6,980 nucleotides of DNA from a bacterium (GCA_024710535.1 JANJUO010000482.1:1-6980), one strand, 5' to 3'; shown: positions 1 through 5,936, counted from the stretch's first letter. The notes: a model not told the origin generated them from the sequence alone. A program made the numbers and translations.

Positions 1-2
1 TT

Positions 3-2075
3 AATTTGACTTTTTCAGAAATTCCAAGATTCCTATCTAATGAACCGCAAGAATTTTATGAAATAGAGCATGAGCATATTGATTGTTCTCATAAATATAC
101 AAATAATGTTTCATTGCAAAATGAAAGCAAAATTATCAAACGACCTTATAATGTATTGAGTTACGACTTATTTCTTGATTGGACAAATCCACTTTCAACT
201 ATTGGAAATCGAAAAAGAGAAGATAGAGAATACAGCGGAATCAATATTATAAAAATGCAAATTGATTCAAATCATACAAGCGTAATCGACTTGGATGCCG
301 GCAAGTTGGAAATTGATTCGGTTATTTTGAATAATGATATTTCTATTTACAATATTCCGATAATATACTCCAAAGCAACAATCAAACTGCCCGCAAAATT
401 CAATTTCGGAGATACAATTTCTTTGTCAGTTTATTTTAAATATACTGATACTCTAAATCGTGGATTTTATCTTTACCCAAAGGGAAATTACGGCACATCA
501 TATATCGAAGAGCGTCTTGCATACACAATGAGTGAGCCCGAAAATGCACGATACTGGATGCCCTGCAACGACAATCCACACGATAAAGCATTCTCCTCAA
601 TTGCTATAAAAGTGCCGTCTGAATTTACTGCCGCCTCGAATGGTCTGCTCGACAGTGTGGCAGTTGGCGAAGATTATAAAATATTTTATTGGCGAGAAAC
701 CTCGCCTATTACTACTTATTTGATGGTGGCAAACGCATCGAAGTTTTTCACATATTCTGAATATTATAACAAAATTAGCTCGCCCGAAGATTCTGTTGAA
801 GTTCAATATTATGTGTGGCCAAGTGATTACAATGAGAATGTTGATGACGGTATATATAACGCTAAAAGAGGATTTAGAAATACCGTTTTTATGATGAACT
901 TTTTTTCCAAAGTTTATGGCGAGTATCCTTATAGTAAGTATGGACTTGTTGCCTTGTATCCGTTTAATTTCGGTGGAATGGAGCATCAAACACTCACTTC
1001 GATTCATCGTGATTATATGAAAAATTATGGCGAGAATGTTTTAGCACATGAATTAGCACATCAATGGCTTGGAAATTTGATAACTTGCGCCACTTGGAAT
1101 GATATTTGGATAAATGAAGGCGGTGCCACTTGGAGCGAAACTCTTTATAACAAAGAGTTATTACAAAGCGAAAATCATTACTATGATTATCTGAATTATC
1201 AACGCAAAGGCTATTTTTCTGCAGCGAATTACCATAATTATGCCATTTATGGACTGCCAACAGCGTATATATTTTCGATGTATCAATTGACATATTTAAA
1301 ATCAGGACAAGTTTATCACATGCTTTATGCAATGCTTGGAAAAGATAAGTTTCTTGAGGGATTAAGAGATATTTTTGATAGAAACAAATTCACGAGTTTG
1401 GAAACTTTTCAGTATGTCAATGAATTCAAAAAGCAATTCCCTGATTCACCGATAGATTTGGACACTTTTTTTAATCAATGGATTTATAAACCCGGGCATC
1501 CTGAATTGAAGATTGATTACCTTGTTGAGTCGATTGGTAATGGAGAATTTAATTTGGATGTTTCGATTGAGCAAATGCAGAAATCCAACGTCAAAATGGA
1601 TAAAGCACCATATTTTACATTTCCGGTTAGATTATTTATTGAATATAGCAATAGAATTGATACAGTAGAATACATATCCTCACAAATTGATGAGAATCCG
1701 CATAATCAGAGCTTTAAATTGAATGAAAAGCCTATTGGGATTGAATTTGATGAAAGAGATTTGTTGTGTGTTATTAAATCGGAAGAATTGGTTCTTTCAG
1801 TTAGTGATGAATTATTCAAAAAAAGCATCGAAATTTTTCCAAATCCAAGCAACGGATATGCTGAAATGAATTTCAAAATTGATAATTACTCATATACTTA
1901 TATAAAATTAGCAGATAATTTGGGTAATATCAAGAAATCACTTCATAACGGCTATTTGAATGAGGGGAATTATAATTTCAAGATTACTGCAGATGATTTG
2001 GCAAATGGTGTTTATTCAATAATTATACAAACCAACAATAACATTTATACTGAAAAAATAATTATCGCACGATGA
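3..2075 (+). CDS. Secreted M1 family zinc aminopeptidase with type IX secretion sorting domain (5' end outside window)
   Basis: A gluzincin that removes N-terminal residues from peptides outside the cell or at its surface. Residues are numbered from the TTG at base 6. The zinc site HELAH is at 348-352, with the third ligand E371 exactly 18 residues later in WINEGG. The exopeptidase motif reads GGMEH at 323-327 instead of the usual GxMEN. Y430, in a YLKSGQVYHML context, matches the family's transition-state tyrosine. The last ~80 residues form a Por/type A sorting domain, beginning around FPNPSNG (611-617) and ending in EKIIIAR; in this family the domain directs export by the type IX system and is then removed. 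The frame is open to the window edge, with no signal peptide and no convincing start, so the TTG is probably internal and the true start lies upstream. The stop overlaps the murB start by 4 bases. Family assignment is firm; peptide preference is unknown. Confidence 0.95.
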   Translation, partial: NLTFSEIPRFLSNEPQEFYEIEHEHIDCSHKYTNNVSLQNESKIIKRPYNVLSYDLFLDWTNPLSTIGNRKREDREYSGINIIKMQIDSNHTSVIDLDAGKLEIDSVILNNDISIYNIPIIYSKATIKLPAKFNFGDTISLSVYFKYTDTLNRGFYLYPKGNYGTSYIEERLAYTMSEPENARYWMPCNDNPHDKAFSSIAIKVPSEFTAASNGLLDSVAVGEDYKIFYWRETSPITTYLMVANASKFFTYSEYYNKISSPEDSVEVQYYVWPSDYNENVDDGIYNAKRGFRNTVFMMNFFSKVYGEYPYSKYGLVALYPFNFGGMEHQTLTSIHRDYMKNYGENVLAHELAHQWLGNLITCATWNDIWINEGGATWSETLYNKELLQSENHYYDYLNYQRKGYFSAANYHNYAIYGLPTAYIFSMYQLTYLKSGQVYHMLYAMLGKDKFLEGLRDIFDRNKFTSLETFQYVNEFKKQFPDSPIDLDTFFNQWIYKPGHPELKIDYLVESIGNGEFNLDVSIEQMQKSNVKMDKAPYFTFPVRLFIEYSNRIDTVEYISSQIDENPHNQSFKLNEKPIGIEFDERDLLCVIKSEELVLSVSDELFKKSIEIFPNPSNGYAEMNFKIDNYSYTYIKLADNLGNIKKSLHNGYLNEGNYNFKITADDLANGVYSIIIQTNNNIYTEKIIIAR

Positions 2076-3091
2076 AAATAATTGAAAATGTAAATCTTAA
2101 GAAATACAATTCTTTTGGTATTGATGTTTCAGCGAAATATTTTGTTGAAATTAATAACGAAAATGAAATTGAAGCGTTGGCAAACTCAGAGGTTTTCCTA
2201 AATAATAGGCATTACGTTATTTCAGGCGGCTCAAATGTCTTATTTCTAAAGGATTACAGTGGTTTGATTATAAAAATCAATATCAAATCAATAAAAATTT
2301 TAGAGGATAATGATGAATTTGCGATGCTATCGGTTGGTGCGGGCGAGAATTGGCATGAATTTGTGGAATACTGCACCAATTATGGTTATTATGGATTAGA
2401 AAATCTTGCTTTGATTCCCGGCTCCGTTGGCTCTGCACCTGTTCAGAATATTGGCGCCTATTCTGTTGAGCAGAAAGATTATTTGCATAGTTTACATGGA
2501 TATAATCTAGCAAATCATAATTTCAACGTACTTTACAATGCAGAATGTAATTTTGGCTATCGTGATTCAATATTCAAACATATTTTGAAAAATAAATTTA
2601 TAATAACGAATGTTGTATATAAATTAAATAAAAAGTTTTCTCCAAATCTTAATTATAAAGAATTGAAAGAGAAATTTTCCAATCGTCCAAATACCACTGC
2701 CAATGAAGTTTTCGATGCAATTATTGAAATCAGAAAATCAAAACTCCCGGATCCCAATAAAATAGGGAATGCCGGTAGTTTTTTCAAAAATCCTGTTATA
2801 TCAAACGATAAATATTTAGTTTTGAAAGAAAAATTTCCTGAAATTAGTGGCTATGTTGGCGAAGATGGAGTGAAACTATCGGCTGCATTTTTGATTGAAA
2901 AATGTGGTTTGAAAGGTATGAAATATTCAATGAACAATTCGGCAAGAGTTTATGAAAATCATTCTTTGATTTTGGTAAATTACAATAATGCAAGCGGCGA
3001 AGATATTTATAATTTATCGGTTGAAGTAATTAATGCTGTTCATGATAAATTTGGCATCACTCTCGAGCGAGAAGTGAATATTGTCAGATAA
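2072..3091 (+). CDS. murB: UDP-N-acetylenolpyruvoylglucosamine reductase (MurB)
   Basis: A cytoplasmic FAD enzyme that uses NADPH to reduce UDP-GlcNAc-enolpyruvate to UDP-N-acetylmuramate, the second committed step of peptidoglycan synthesis. At 339 aa it has the length of the E. coli-type enzyme. Family motifs occur in order: YNSFGI near the start; the FAD-binding loop ISGGSNVLF; IPGSVGSAPVQNIGAY; YRDSIFK with Y163 and R164; NAGSFFKNP with S236, the expected proton donor; AAFLIEKCGLKG; and a terminal LEREV whose second glutamate (E334) matches the catalytic glutamate. The ATG overlaps the stop of the peptidase gene in an ATGA junction. There is no clear ribosome binding site, so translation is probably coupled to the peptidase gene. 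That partnership is odd, because the two proteins share no pathway. The stop lies right at the edge of a decayed antitoxin on the other strand. I see no plus-strand terminator after it. Confidence 0.97.
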   Translation: MKIIENVNLKKYNSFGIDVSAKYFVEINNENEIEALANSEVFLNNRHYVISGGSNVLFLKDYSGLIIKINIKSIKILEDNDEFAMLSVGAGENWHEFVEYCTNYGYYGLENLALIPGSVGSAPVQNIGAYSVEQKDYLHSLHGYNLANHNFNVLYNAECNFGYRDSIFKHILKNKFIITNVVYKLNKKFSPNLNYKELKEKFSNRPNTTANEVFDAIIEIRKSKLPDPNKIGNAGSFFKNPVISNDKYLVLKEKFPEISGYVGEDGVKLSAAFLIEKCGLKGMKYSMNNSARVYENHSLILVNYNNASGEDIYNLSVEVINAVHDKFGITLEREVNIVR

Positions 3092-3207
3092 TTTTTTGCA
3101 TAATCTTCGTACATTTTCTTAATTTCATCATCAAAATCCGAAACCCATTTTTCCGAATGTAATGATTCAATTAATTCTTTTTCTTCTTCATCAATAAAAT
3201 CAATCAT
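3085..3207 (-). pseudogene. Remnant of a CopG-like antitoxin (partner of a BrnT-like toxin), C-terminal half lost
   Basis: The minus-strand frame from the ATG at 3207 encodes about 41 residues: an acidic start (MIDFIDEEEKELIESL), then EKWVSDFDDEIKK and YEDYAKNYL. From memory this matches the N-terminal part of small CopG-type antitoxins, which continue with a ribbon-helix-helix segment such as 'KDKRINIRLSEKDL'. Here that DNA-binding half is missing. After codon 41 the frame runs antisense into the murB 3' end and stops at 3040, giving a 55-codon chimaeric ORF. The deletion breakpoint therefore lies within a few bases of the murB stop codon. The start overlaps the stop of the toxin stub by 8 bases, as in intact toxin-then-antitoxin operons. 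It is unlikely to be functional. The assignment rests on recalled family pattern, not on a search. Confidence 0.6.
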
Positions 3208-3247
3208 TCAAATCACCTATTTCTTCATTCCAATCAAATACTTTCAT
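3200..3247 (-). pseudogene. Remnant of a BrnT-like toxin (first ~9 codons, then early stop)
   Basis: The minus-strand ORF from the ATG at 3247 encodes only 15 residues, MKVFDWNEEIGDLND, then TGA. The opening MKVFDWNEE is a characteristic start of BrnT-like RNase toxins ('F.W...EKN...'), which are normally about 90 residues. The end of the ORF overlaps the antitoxin ATG by 8 bases. The simplest reading is an internal in-frame deletion that joined the toxin's first codons to its last few while keeping the operon junction. The match is short, so the call depends on the CopG-like antitoxin remnant immediately downstream in the expected order. Confidence 0.5.
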
Positions 3248-3384
3248 TTTATTAAAAAAATATTTCTTAAATTACTACTACATTGCTGGCATCACTTGTT
3301 TGATCTTTCTTTTTTTCAATAATCAAGAAAAATATTATTACATAAATTTACTGTACGCTCAAACCATTGTTGAAATTATTATTG

Positions 3385-3413
3385 AAAAAAAATCCAATCG
3401 CTTTCTAAATCGG
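3385..3413 (-). terminator. Possible weak Rho-independent terminator of vapBC
   Basis: Read on the minus strand, CCGATT, an 8-base loop and GATTGG form a 6-bp stem that includes G-U pairs. It is followed by A and a run of eight T. The element lies about 20 bases after the vapC stop, where a terminator would be expected. The stem is short and the region is AT-rich, so it could be chance. Confidence 0.35.
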
Positions 3414-3434
3414 CTTTTTTAATTTGATGGTTTT

Positions 3435-3830
3435 TTACCATAAACGATTAACATTAATGTCAATTAAAAAATTGTCAAATTTGTCGTCACGGCTGATAAT
3501 ATCCATATTTTCAATTATTGCTTGCGAAATAATAATTCTATCAAATGGATCTTTATGAATTAAATCCAATTTTGTAGTTTGAACTATATGTTCAATATTT
3601 ATCGGAAGTAAAGTAAAATTTCTTGCTCGCAATTCTTCAGTAAATTCTTCAATTGGGAGATCTAAATTAAGTTTATTGATTTTTAGTTTAATTGCCATTT
3701 CCCAAATTGAAGCAATACTAATAAAAATTTGATTCTTTGAATCTGAAATCAGTTTTTTTATATTTTCAGAAATTTTAGGATTATTTTCGCTATACCAAAT
3801 AATAGTATGTGTATCAAGTAAATATTTCAC
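3435..3830 (-). CDS. vapC: VapC-type toxin, PIN-domain ribonuclease
   Basis: The toxin of a type II toxin-antitoxin pair. PIN proteins are Mg-dependent endoribonucleases, and many VapCs cut tRNA or rRNA. The single PIN domain fills all 131 residues, the usual size. The acidic residues expected of the active site are present: D6 in LLDTHTIIW, E44 in SIWEMAIK, D94 and D97 in KDPFDR, and D115/D116 in SRDDKF. The DPFDR and DTHTxxW motifs place it in the COG3744-like subgroup that commonly pairs with DUF2281 antitoxins. The start is GTG, not ATG, and its first G is also the last base of the vapB stop (TAGTG). Toxin translation is therefore probably coupled to antitoxin translation. No residue appears to be missing, so it looks active. 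The RNA target cannot be read from the sequence. Confidence 0.9.
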   Translation of the reverse strand: MKYLLDTHTIIWYSENNPKISENIKKLISDSKNQIFISIASIWEMAIKLKINKLNLDLPIEEFTEELRARNFTLLPINIEHIVQTTKLDLIHKDPFDRIIISQAIIENMDIISRDDKFDNFLIDINVNRLW

Positions 3831-4033
3831 TACATATAATCCTTAAAATCTTCTAATGGTTCATCGAAATCATCTGACATCGAAATTTTTCCTTTTAAAA
3901 AACCGGGAACCCTCTGTTTCTTCTCAGATATTTGCTCAGATTTATACAAAAGAAAATCAATAAACAAGGATGCTTCAAATTTTAAAACATCTGGTAATGT
4001 TTCATATTTTTCTAATAATGTTGTATTAGTCAT
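3830..4033 (-). CDS. vapB: VapB-type antitoxin, DUF2281 family
   Basis: A 67-residue antitoxin expected to bind and block the PIN toxin encoded directly downstream, and probably to repress its own operon. The N-terminal helix region contains LEKYETLPDVLKFEASLFIDFLLYK in broken segments of the DUF2281 pattern (LP..l..Ea..FidFLl.K). After a basic linker comes GFLKGKISMSDDFDEPLEDF, whose GxxKGKIxMSDDFDEPLEDF pattern is the family hallmark and is probably the toxin-binding tail. The ATG at 4033 is preceded by GAGGTG about five bases upstream, one of the strongest ribosome binding sites in the window. This fits an antitoxin that must be made in excess of a toxin starting with GTG and lacking its own site. 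Confidence 0.88.
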   Translation of the reverse strand: MTNTTLLEKYETLPDVLKFEASLFIDFLLYKSEQISEKKQRVPGFLKGKISMSDDFDEPLEDFKDYM

Positions 4034-4043
4034 TTTTCACCTC

Positions 4044-4100
4044 ATTAATAAATCAATTAATTTAACGAATTTATTATGTTAATATTTTGAAATGTCTCAA
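4044..4100 (-). promoter_or_regulatory. Candidate vapBC promoter and possible operator
   Basis: Read on the minus strand, TTGAGA (4100-4095) and CATAAT (4078-4073) are separated by 16 bases. Each differs from the sigma-70 consensus at one position. They would start transcription about 30 bases before vapB. Between there and the gene, ATTAAT occurs twice six bases apart (4061-4056 and 4049-4044). As ATTAAT is its own reverse complement, this is an inverted repeat that could bind an autoregulator. The sequence is very AT-rich, and the primary sigma factor of Bacteroidota prefers a different motif, so both are candidates only. Confidence 0.35.
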
Positions 4101-4107
4101 CAATGAA

Positions 4108-4196
4108 TTATAAATTATTAATCTTAGAAATTGAATTTGATTTTAACCTTATTCTAATATTTTCAAGATTTTATCTACTGTTAAATATACTTTCAT
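4108..4196 (-). pseudogene. Truncated, frameshifted RelE/ParE-like toxin remnant
   Basis: The ATG at 4196 overlaps the stop of the broken antitoxin by one base (TGATG), the normal coupling in such operons. The frame gives MKVYLTVDKILKILE and stops at 4149 after 15 codons. Adding one base after codon 8 (in the AAAA run near 4170) changes this to a 29-residue reading, MKVYLTVD then NLENIRIRLKSNSISK, ending at a TAA at 4110-4108. That resembles the 'M.V.lT..A..DLe.I..Yl..nS' start of RelE/ParE-superfamily toxins, which normally run to about 90-100 residues. The rest is gone, and the vapBC promoter begins just beyond. The family call is tentative; the disruption is clear. Confidence 0.4.
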
Positions 4197-4436
4197 CAAT
4201 CCCGCTCTTGAACTAATTTTTCAACTTCATTTTGAGATTTTATATTATTATTTTCAATATCTAAATTGGAAAGTTTAGCTCTTGCAATTAGTTCGTTTGG
4301 GAAAATTTCTTTAGAGATGGCCTATTGAGAGATAAATTGATAATTTTTTCAATTTTCTCAAAAACTTCAACATCATTAATTATTATCAATTGCTCGATAA
4401 TATTGAGTTTTTTTCTTGAATATTAGCTGTTATCAT
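4196..4436 (-). pseudogene. Antitoxin gene broken by two single-base frameshifts
   Basis: The ATG at 4436 has a good ribosome binding site (GAGAGGA, 7 bases upstream). The start frame stops after 16 codons. Adding one base in the A7 run at 4414-4408 restores KLNIIEQLIIINDVEVFEKI and the residues after it. A second added base near the CC at about 4320 restores ISKEIFPNELIARAKLSNLD, then IENNNIKSQNEVEKLVQERD and TGA. With both repairs the gene is exactly 80 codons plus stop, and its stop overlaps the next ATG. The pattern of an N-terminal helix ending in an acidic 'LIARAxLSNxDI...S..EVEKLV' tail is that of small Bacteroidota antitoxins paired with RelE/ParE toxins. The intact coding pattern on both sides of each shift argues for recent decay. 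Sequencing error in the A7 run is possible for the first shift only. Confidence 0.65.
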
Positions 4437-4560
4437 ATTAATTCCTCTCAATTCAACCACAAAATTTATACGAAATATTGAATCAATTATTTTTTTAACT
4501 CAAATCAGTTATAAATCGTATCTTTCTATTTAACATCATTTATTTAATAGCAATTAATAT

Positions 4561-5157
4561 CTAATTCACTTTGTATTCTTTCAAAACCATTTTACTTACG
4601 AGGTAATATCTGCCACTTACAGTTCTTCTAAATATTTCATTAGCAACATAACCAACACTAGGTTTAAAATATAAACTTTCCTTTCTATCACTATAACTCC
4701 ACGTGTATTGGTAGCATGAAAAGTTTCCAATAGTTGTAACATAGTTAAAATTTGTACTTTCAACAATCACTGTATCCTTTGCAGCATTGAATTTTTCACC
4801 TATTGATACAGGATATTTCACTTCTAAATAAGTATTATGTTTTTCATAAGTATAAACACCATCAGCTCGTTTTATAAAAGCAGCTGTACCTTTTTGTATA
4901 TTACTTTCTCCTATTTCCATTATATACACTATCTCATTGTTAATTATTGTATCAGAAACAACTTTGAAAGTAATTGTACTTTGTTCCAAAATATTACCTA
5001 AAGTATCATAACCGACTGCGTCAAATTTCCAATAATTCCCAATTTTGAGGGGCAAAATTTCATCATTGTTTGTTGGATCTGTACCACCACCATCACAACT
5101 TGTAATTACAATAATTGCTATTACGCTTAAAATGCCAATTAAAATGCTCTTTTTCAA
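4561..5157 (-). CDS. Putative lipoprotein of unknown function
   Basis: A 198-residue exported protein. It has a basic start (MKKS), a hydrophobic segment (about 5-17) and a lipobox ITSC, with C21 as the lipid-modified residue, followed by a flexible DGGGTDPTNND linker. The mature part opens with LPLKIGNYWKFDAVG and continues as alternating beta-type segments, with a late FKPSVGYVANEIF. The 'PLKxGNxWxY...GVGxV' layout is common in lipoproteins of Bacteroidota and relatives, but I know no function for it. The start is TTG. It is supported by GGAGA eight bases upstream and by the immediate MKKS signal sequence, while the upstream ATG at 5168 is out of frame and stops within five codons. It lies 45 bases after the nucleotidyltransferase gene on the same strand, so they may be co-transcribed. 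Its lipid anchor would be added by the Lgt encoded nearby, a general and not a specific link. Confidence 0.8.
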   Translation of the reverse strand: MKKSILIGILSVIAIIVITSCDGGGTDPTNNDEILPLKIGNYWKFDAVGYDTLGNILEQSTITFKVVSDTIINNEIVYIMEIGESNIQKGTAAFIKRADGVYTYEKHNTYLEVKYPVSIGEKFNAAKDTVIVESTNFNYVTTIGNFSCYQYTWSYSDRKESLYFKPSVGYVANEIFRRTVSGRYYLVSKMVLKEYKVN

Positions 5158-5202
5158 AATGTGTTCTCCATTTTTTAATAATAAATAAGTCTGTGAAAAT
5201 TC

Positions 5203-5520
5203 TTATAAAATTTTTATACCAGTTCTTTTAATTTCTTCAATAAATGGGTCACTTTGATTAAAATATTCTTTCGAAAATGTCTTAGTTTCAATATCAATAT
5301 ACTCTTTTTTGATGTTTATTTTTGAGAAAAGTTTTCTATCCTCAAACCCAAATCCAGAAAACATATTTGAAACCAAAGCTACATCTATATCAGAATCAAC
5401 AGTTTGTTGATTTGATGTATATGAGCCATACAATAAAACGCTATCTAACAAAATTCCATTTTGAATTAATTCAGAAGAAAATGATTTTACTTTTTCTATT
5501 ACAGTTTCTTGATTAAACAT
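5203..5520 (-). CDS. Minimal nucleotidyltransferase (MNT) domain protein, probable antitoxin of a HEPN/MNT pair
   Basis: A 105-residue protein of the DNA polymerase beta-like nucleotidyltransferase fold. The signature is complete: LLYGSYTSN with G32-S33, then DSDIDVAL with D44 and D46. A third acidic residue, D76 in YIDIET, sits on the next predicted strand. In characterised HEPN/MNT systems such a protein inactivates the HEPN toxin by transferring AMP to it, and intact catalytic residues make that chemistry possible here. The gene starts inside the 3' end of the HEPN gene with a 22-base overlap, so the two are almost certainly co-translated. The length is normal for a stand-alone MNT protein. 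Activity on the neighbour is inferred from the pairing and has not been shown. Confidence 0.88.
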   Translation of the reverse strand: MFNQETVIEKVKSFSSELIQNGILLDSVLLYGSYTSNQQTVDSDIDVALVSNMFSGFGFEDRKLFSKINIKKEYIDIETKTFSKEYFNQSDPFIEEIKRTGIKIL

Positions 5521-5891
5521 TGCTTTATTTCCTCAATTTTATTCAAAATATTCTTTGTAAATTCTAAAGTACACACCTTTTTGATGTTGAAAATATAATC
5601 GGGATATCTTCCTTCTAATTGAAAATCATTAAACTCTTCCAAAAATGCTAAATCTTCTTCGTTAAAAGTTTGTTTTGTATTATGTAGAATCTTAACTAAA
5701 TTATGAATTTTTGGAGGAATATTAGAATTATTATCTTTTACCCAAAGAGCTTTGCACAATTTTTCTAAAGCAAGATGAGTAAAATACAAACAATGTACAT
5801 ATCTACCTGCCTTAAAAAGAGTATCAACAGTAAGCCAATCGTCTTCTGAGGATTTTATCCAATACTCAATATGTTCTTCCTTTGTCATCAT
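5499..5891 (-). CDS. HEPN domain protein, probable toxin of a HEPN/MNT pair
   Basis: A 130-residue all-helical protein of the COG2250/PF05168 HEPN type. Visible markers are EYWIKSSEDDW at the start, the helix HLALEKLCKALW (39-50), PPKIHNL (59-65) and EGRYPDY (93-99). HEPN toxins are usually metal-independent RNases that use an R-x4-6-H motif. I cannot find that spacing here: R30 is followed by H33 and H39, and R95 has no suitable histidine. The protein may therefore use other residues, or may not be an RNase. It is upstream of the MNT gene and overlaps it by 22 bases. Two ATG codons in tandem begin the frame at 5891. Neither has a clear Shine-Dalgarno site, and the first was taken. The domain call is firm; the toxin role is inferred from the pairing. 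Confidence 0.85.
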   Translation of the reverse strand: MMTKEEHIEYWIKSSEDDWLTVDTLFKAGRYVHCLYFTHLALEKLCKALWVKDNNSNIPPKIHNLVKILHNTKQTFNEEDLAFLEEFNDFQLEGRYPDYIFNIKKVCTLEFTKNILNKIEEIKQCLIKKL

Positions 5892-5892
5892 T

Positions 5893-5918
5893 TTTCAATA
5901 TTTTGAATTTAATTGAAA
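5893..5918 (-). repeat. Inverted repeat just upstream of the HEPN gene
   Basis: Perfect 7-base arms, TTTCAAT and ATTGAAA on the minus strand, are separated by 12 bases and end one base before the HEPN start codon. This position suits an autoregulatory operator or a hairpin that hides the translation start. It also fills most of the 45-base gap after lgt. The arms are AT-rich, so chance is a real alternative. Confidence 0.35.
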
Positions 5919-5936
5919 TAATAGAACTTCCATAAC

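Noticed and set aside
597..1332. Two minus-strand open frames (597-1007 and 994-1332) opposite the M1 peptidase
   Set aside because: They lie entirely antisense to a well-supported gene, overlap each other, and their translations show no domain, signal or start site.
2283..2513. Minus-strand open frame opposite murB
   Set aside because: It is antisense to conserved MurB motifs, and its low-complexity translation shows no recognisable feature.
3267..3347. A 26-codon minus-strand open stretch with a hydrophobic start, ending SDASNVVVI, just upstream of the toxin stub
   Set aside because: It has no ATG or GTG start and no recognisable family. It might be the tail of another lost gene, but nothing supports more than that.
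3379..3441. A 20-codon minus-strand ORF (MVKNHQIKK...) starting within the vapC stop region
   Set aside because: It is very short, has no ribosome binding site, overlaps the candidate terminator, and resembles no family I know.
4408..4414. Programmed frameshifting at the A7 run of the broken antitoxin
   Set aside because: Slippage here would repair only the first shift. A second shift near 4320 and a third in the toxin have no slippery site, so decay explains the locus better.
5322..5516. Plus-strand 64-codon ORF opposite the nucleotidyltransferase gene
   Set aside because: It is antisense to a gene with a complete catalytic motif, and its translation shows no domain.
3092..5936. A search for transposase, integrase, CRISPR repeats, tRNA or attachment-site repeats in the accessory interval
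   Set aside because: I saw no direct repeats at the ends, no spaced repeat array and no mobility gene, so none is reported.
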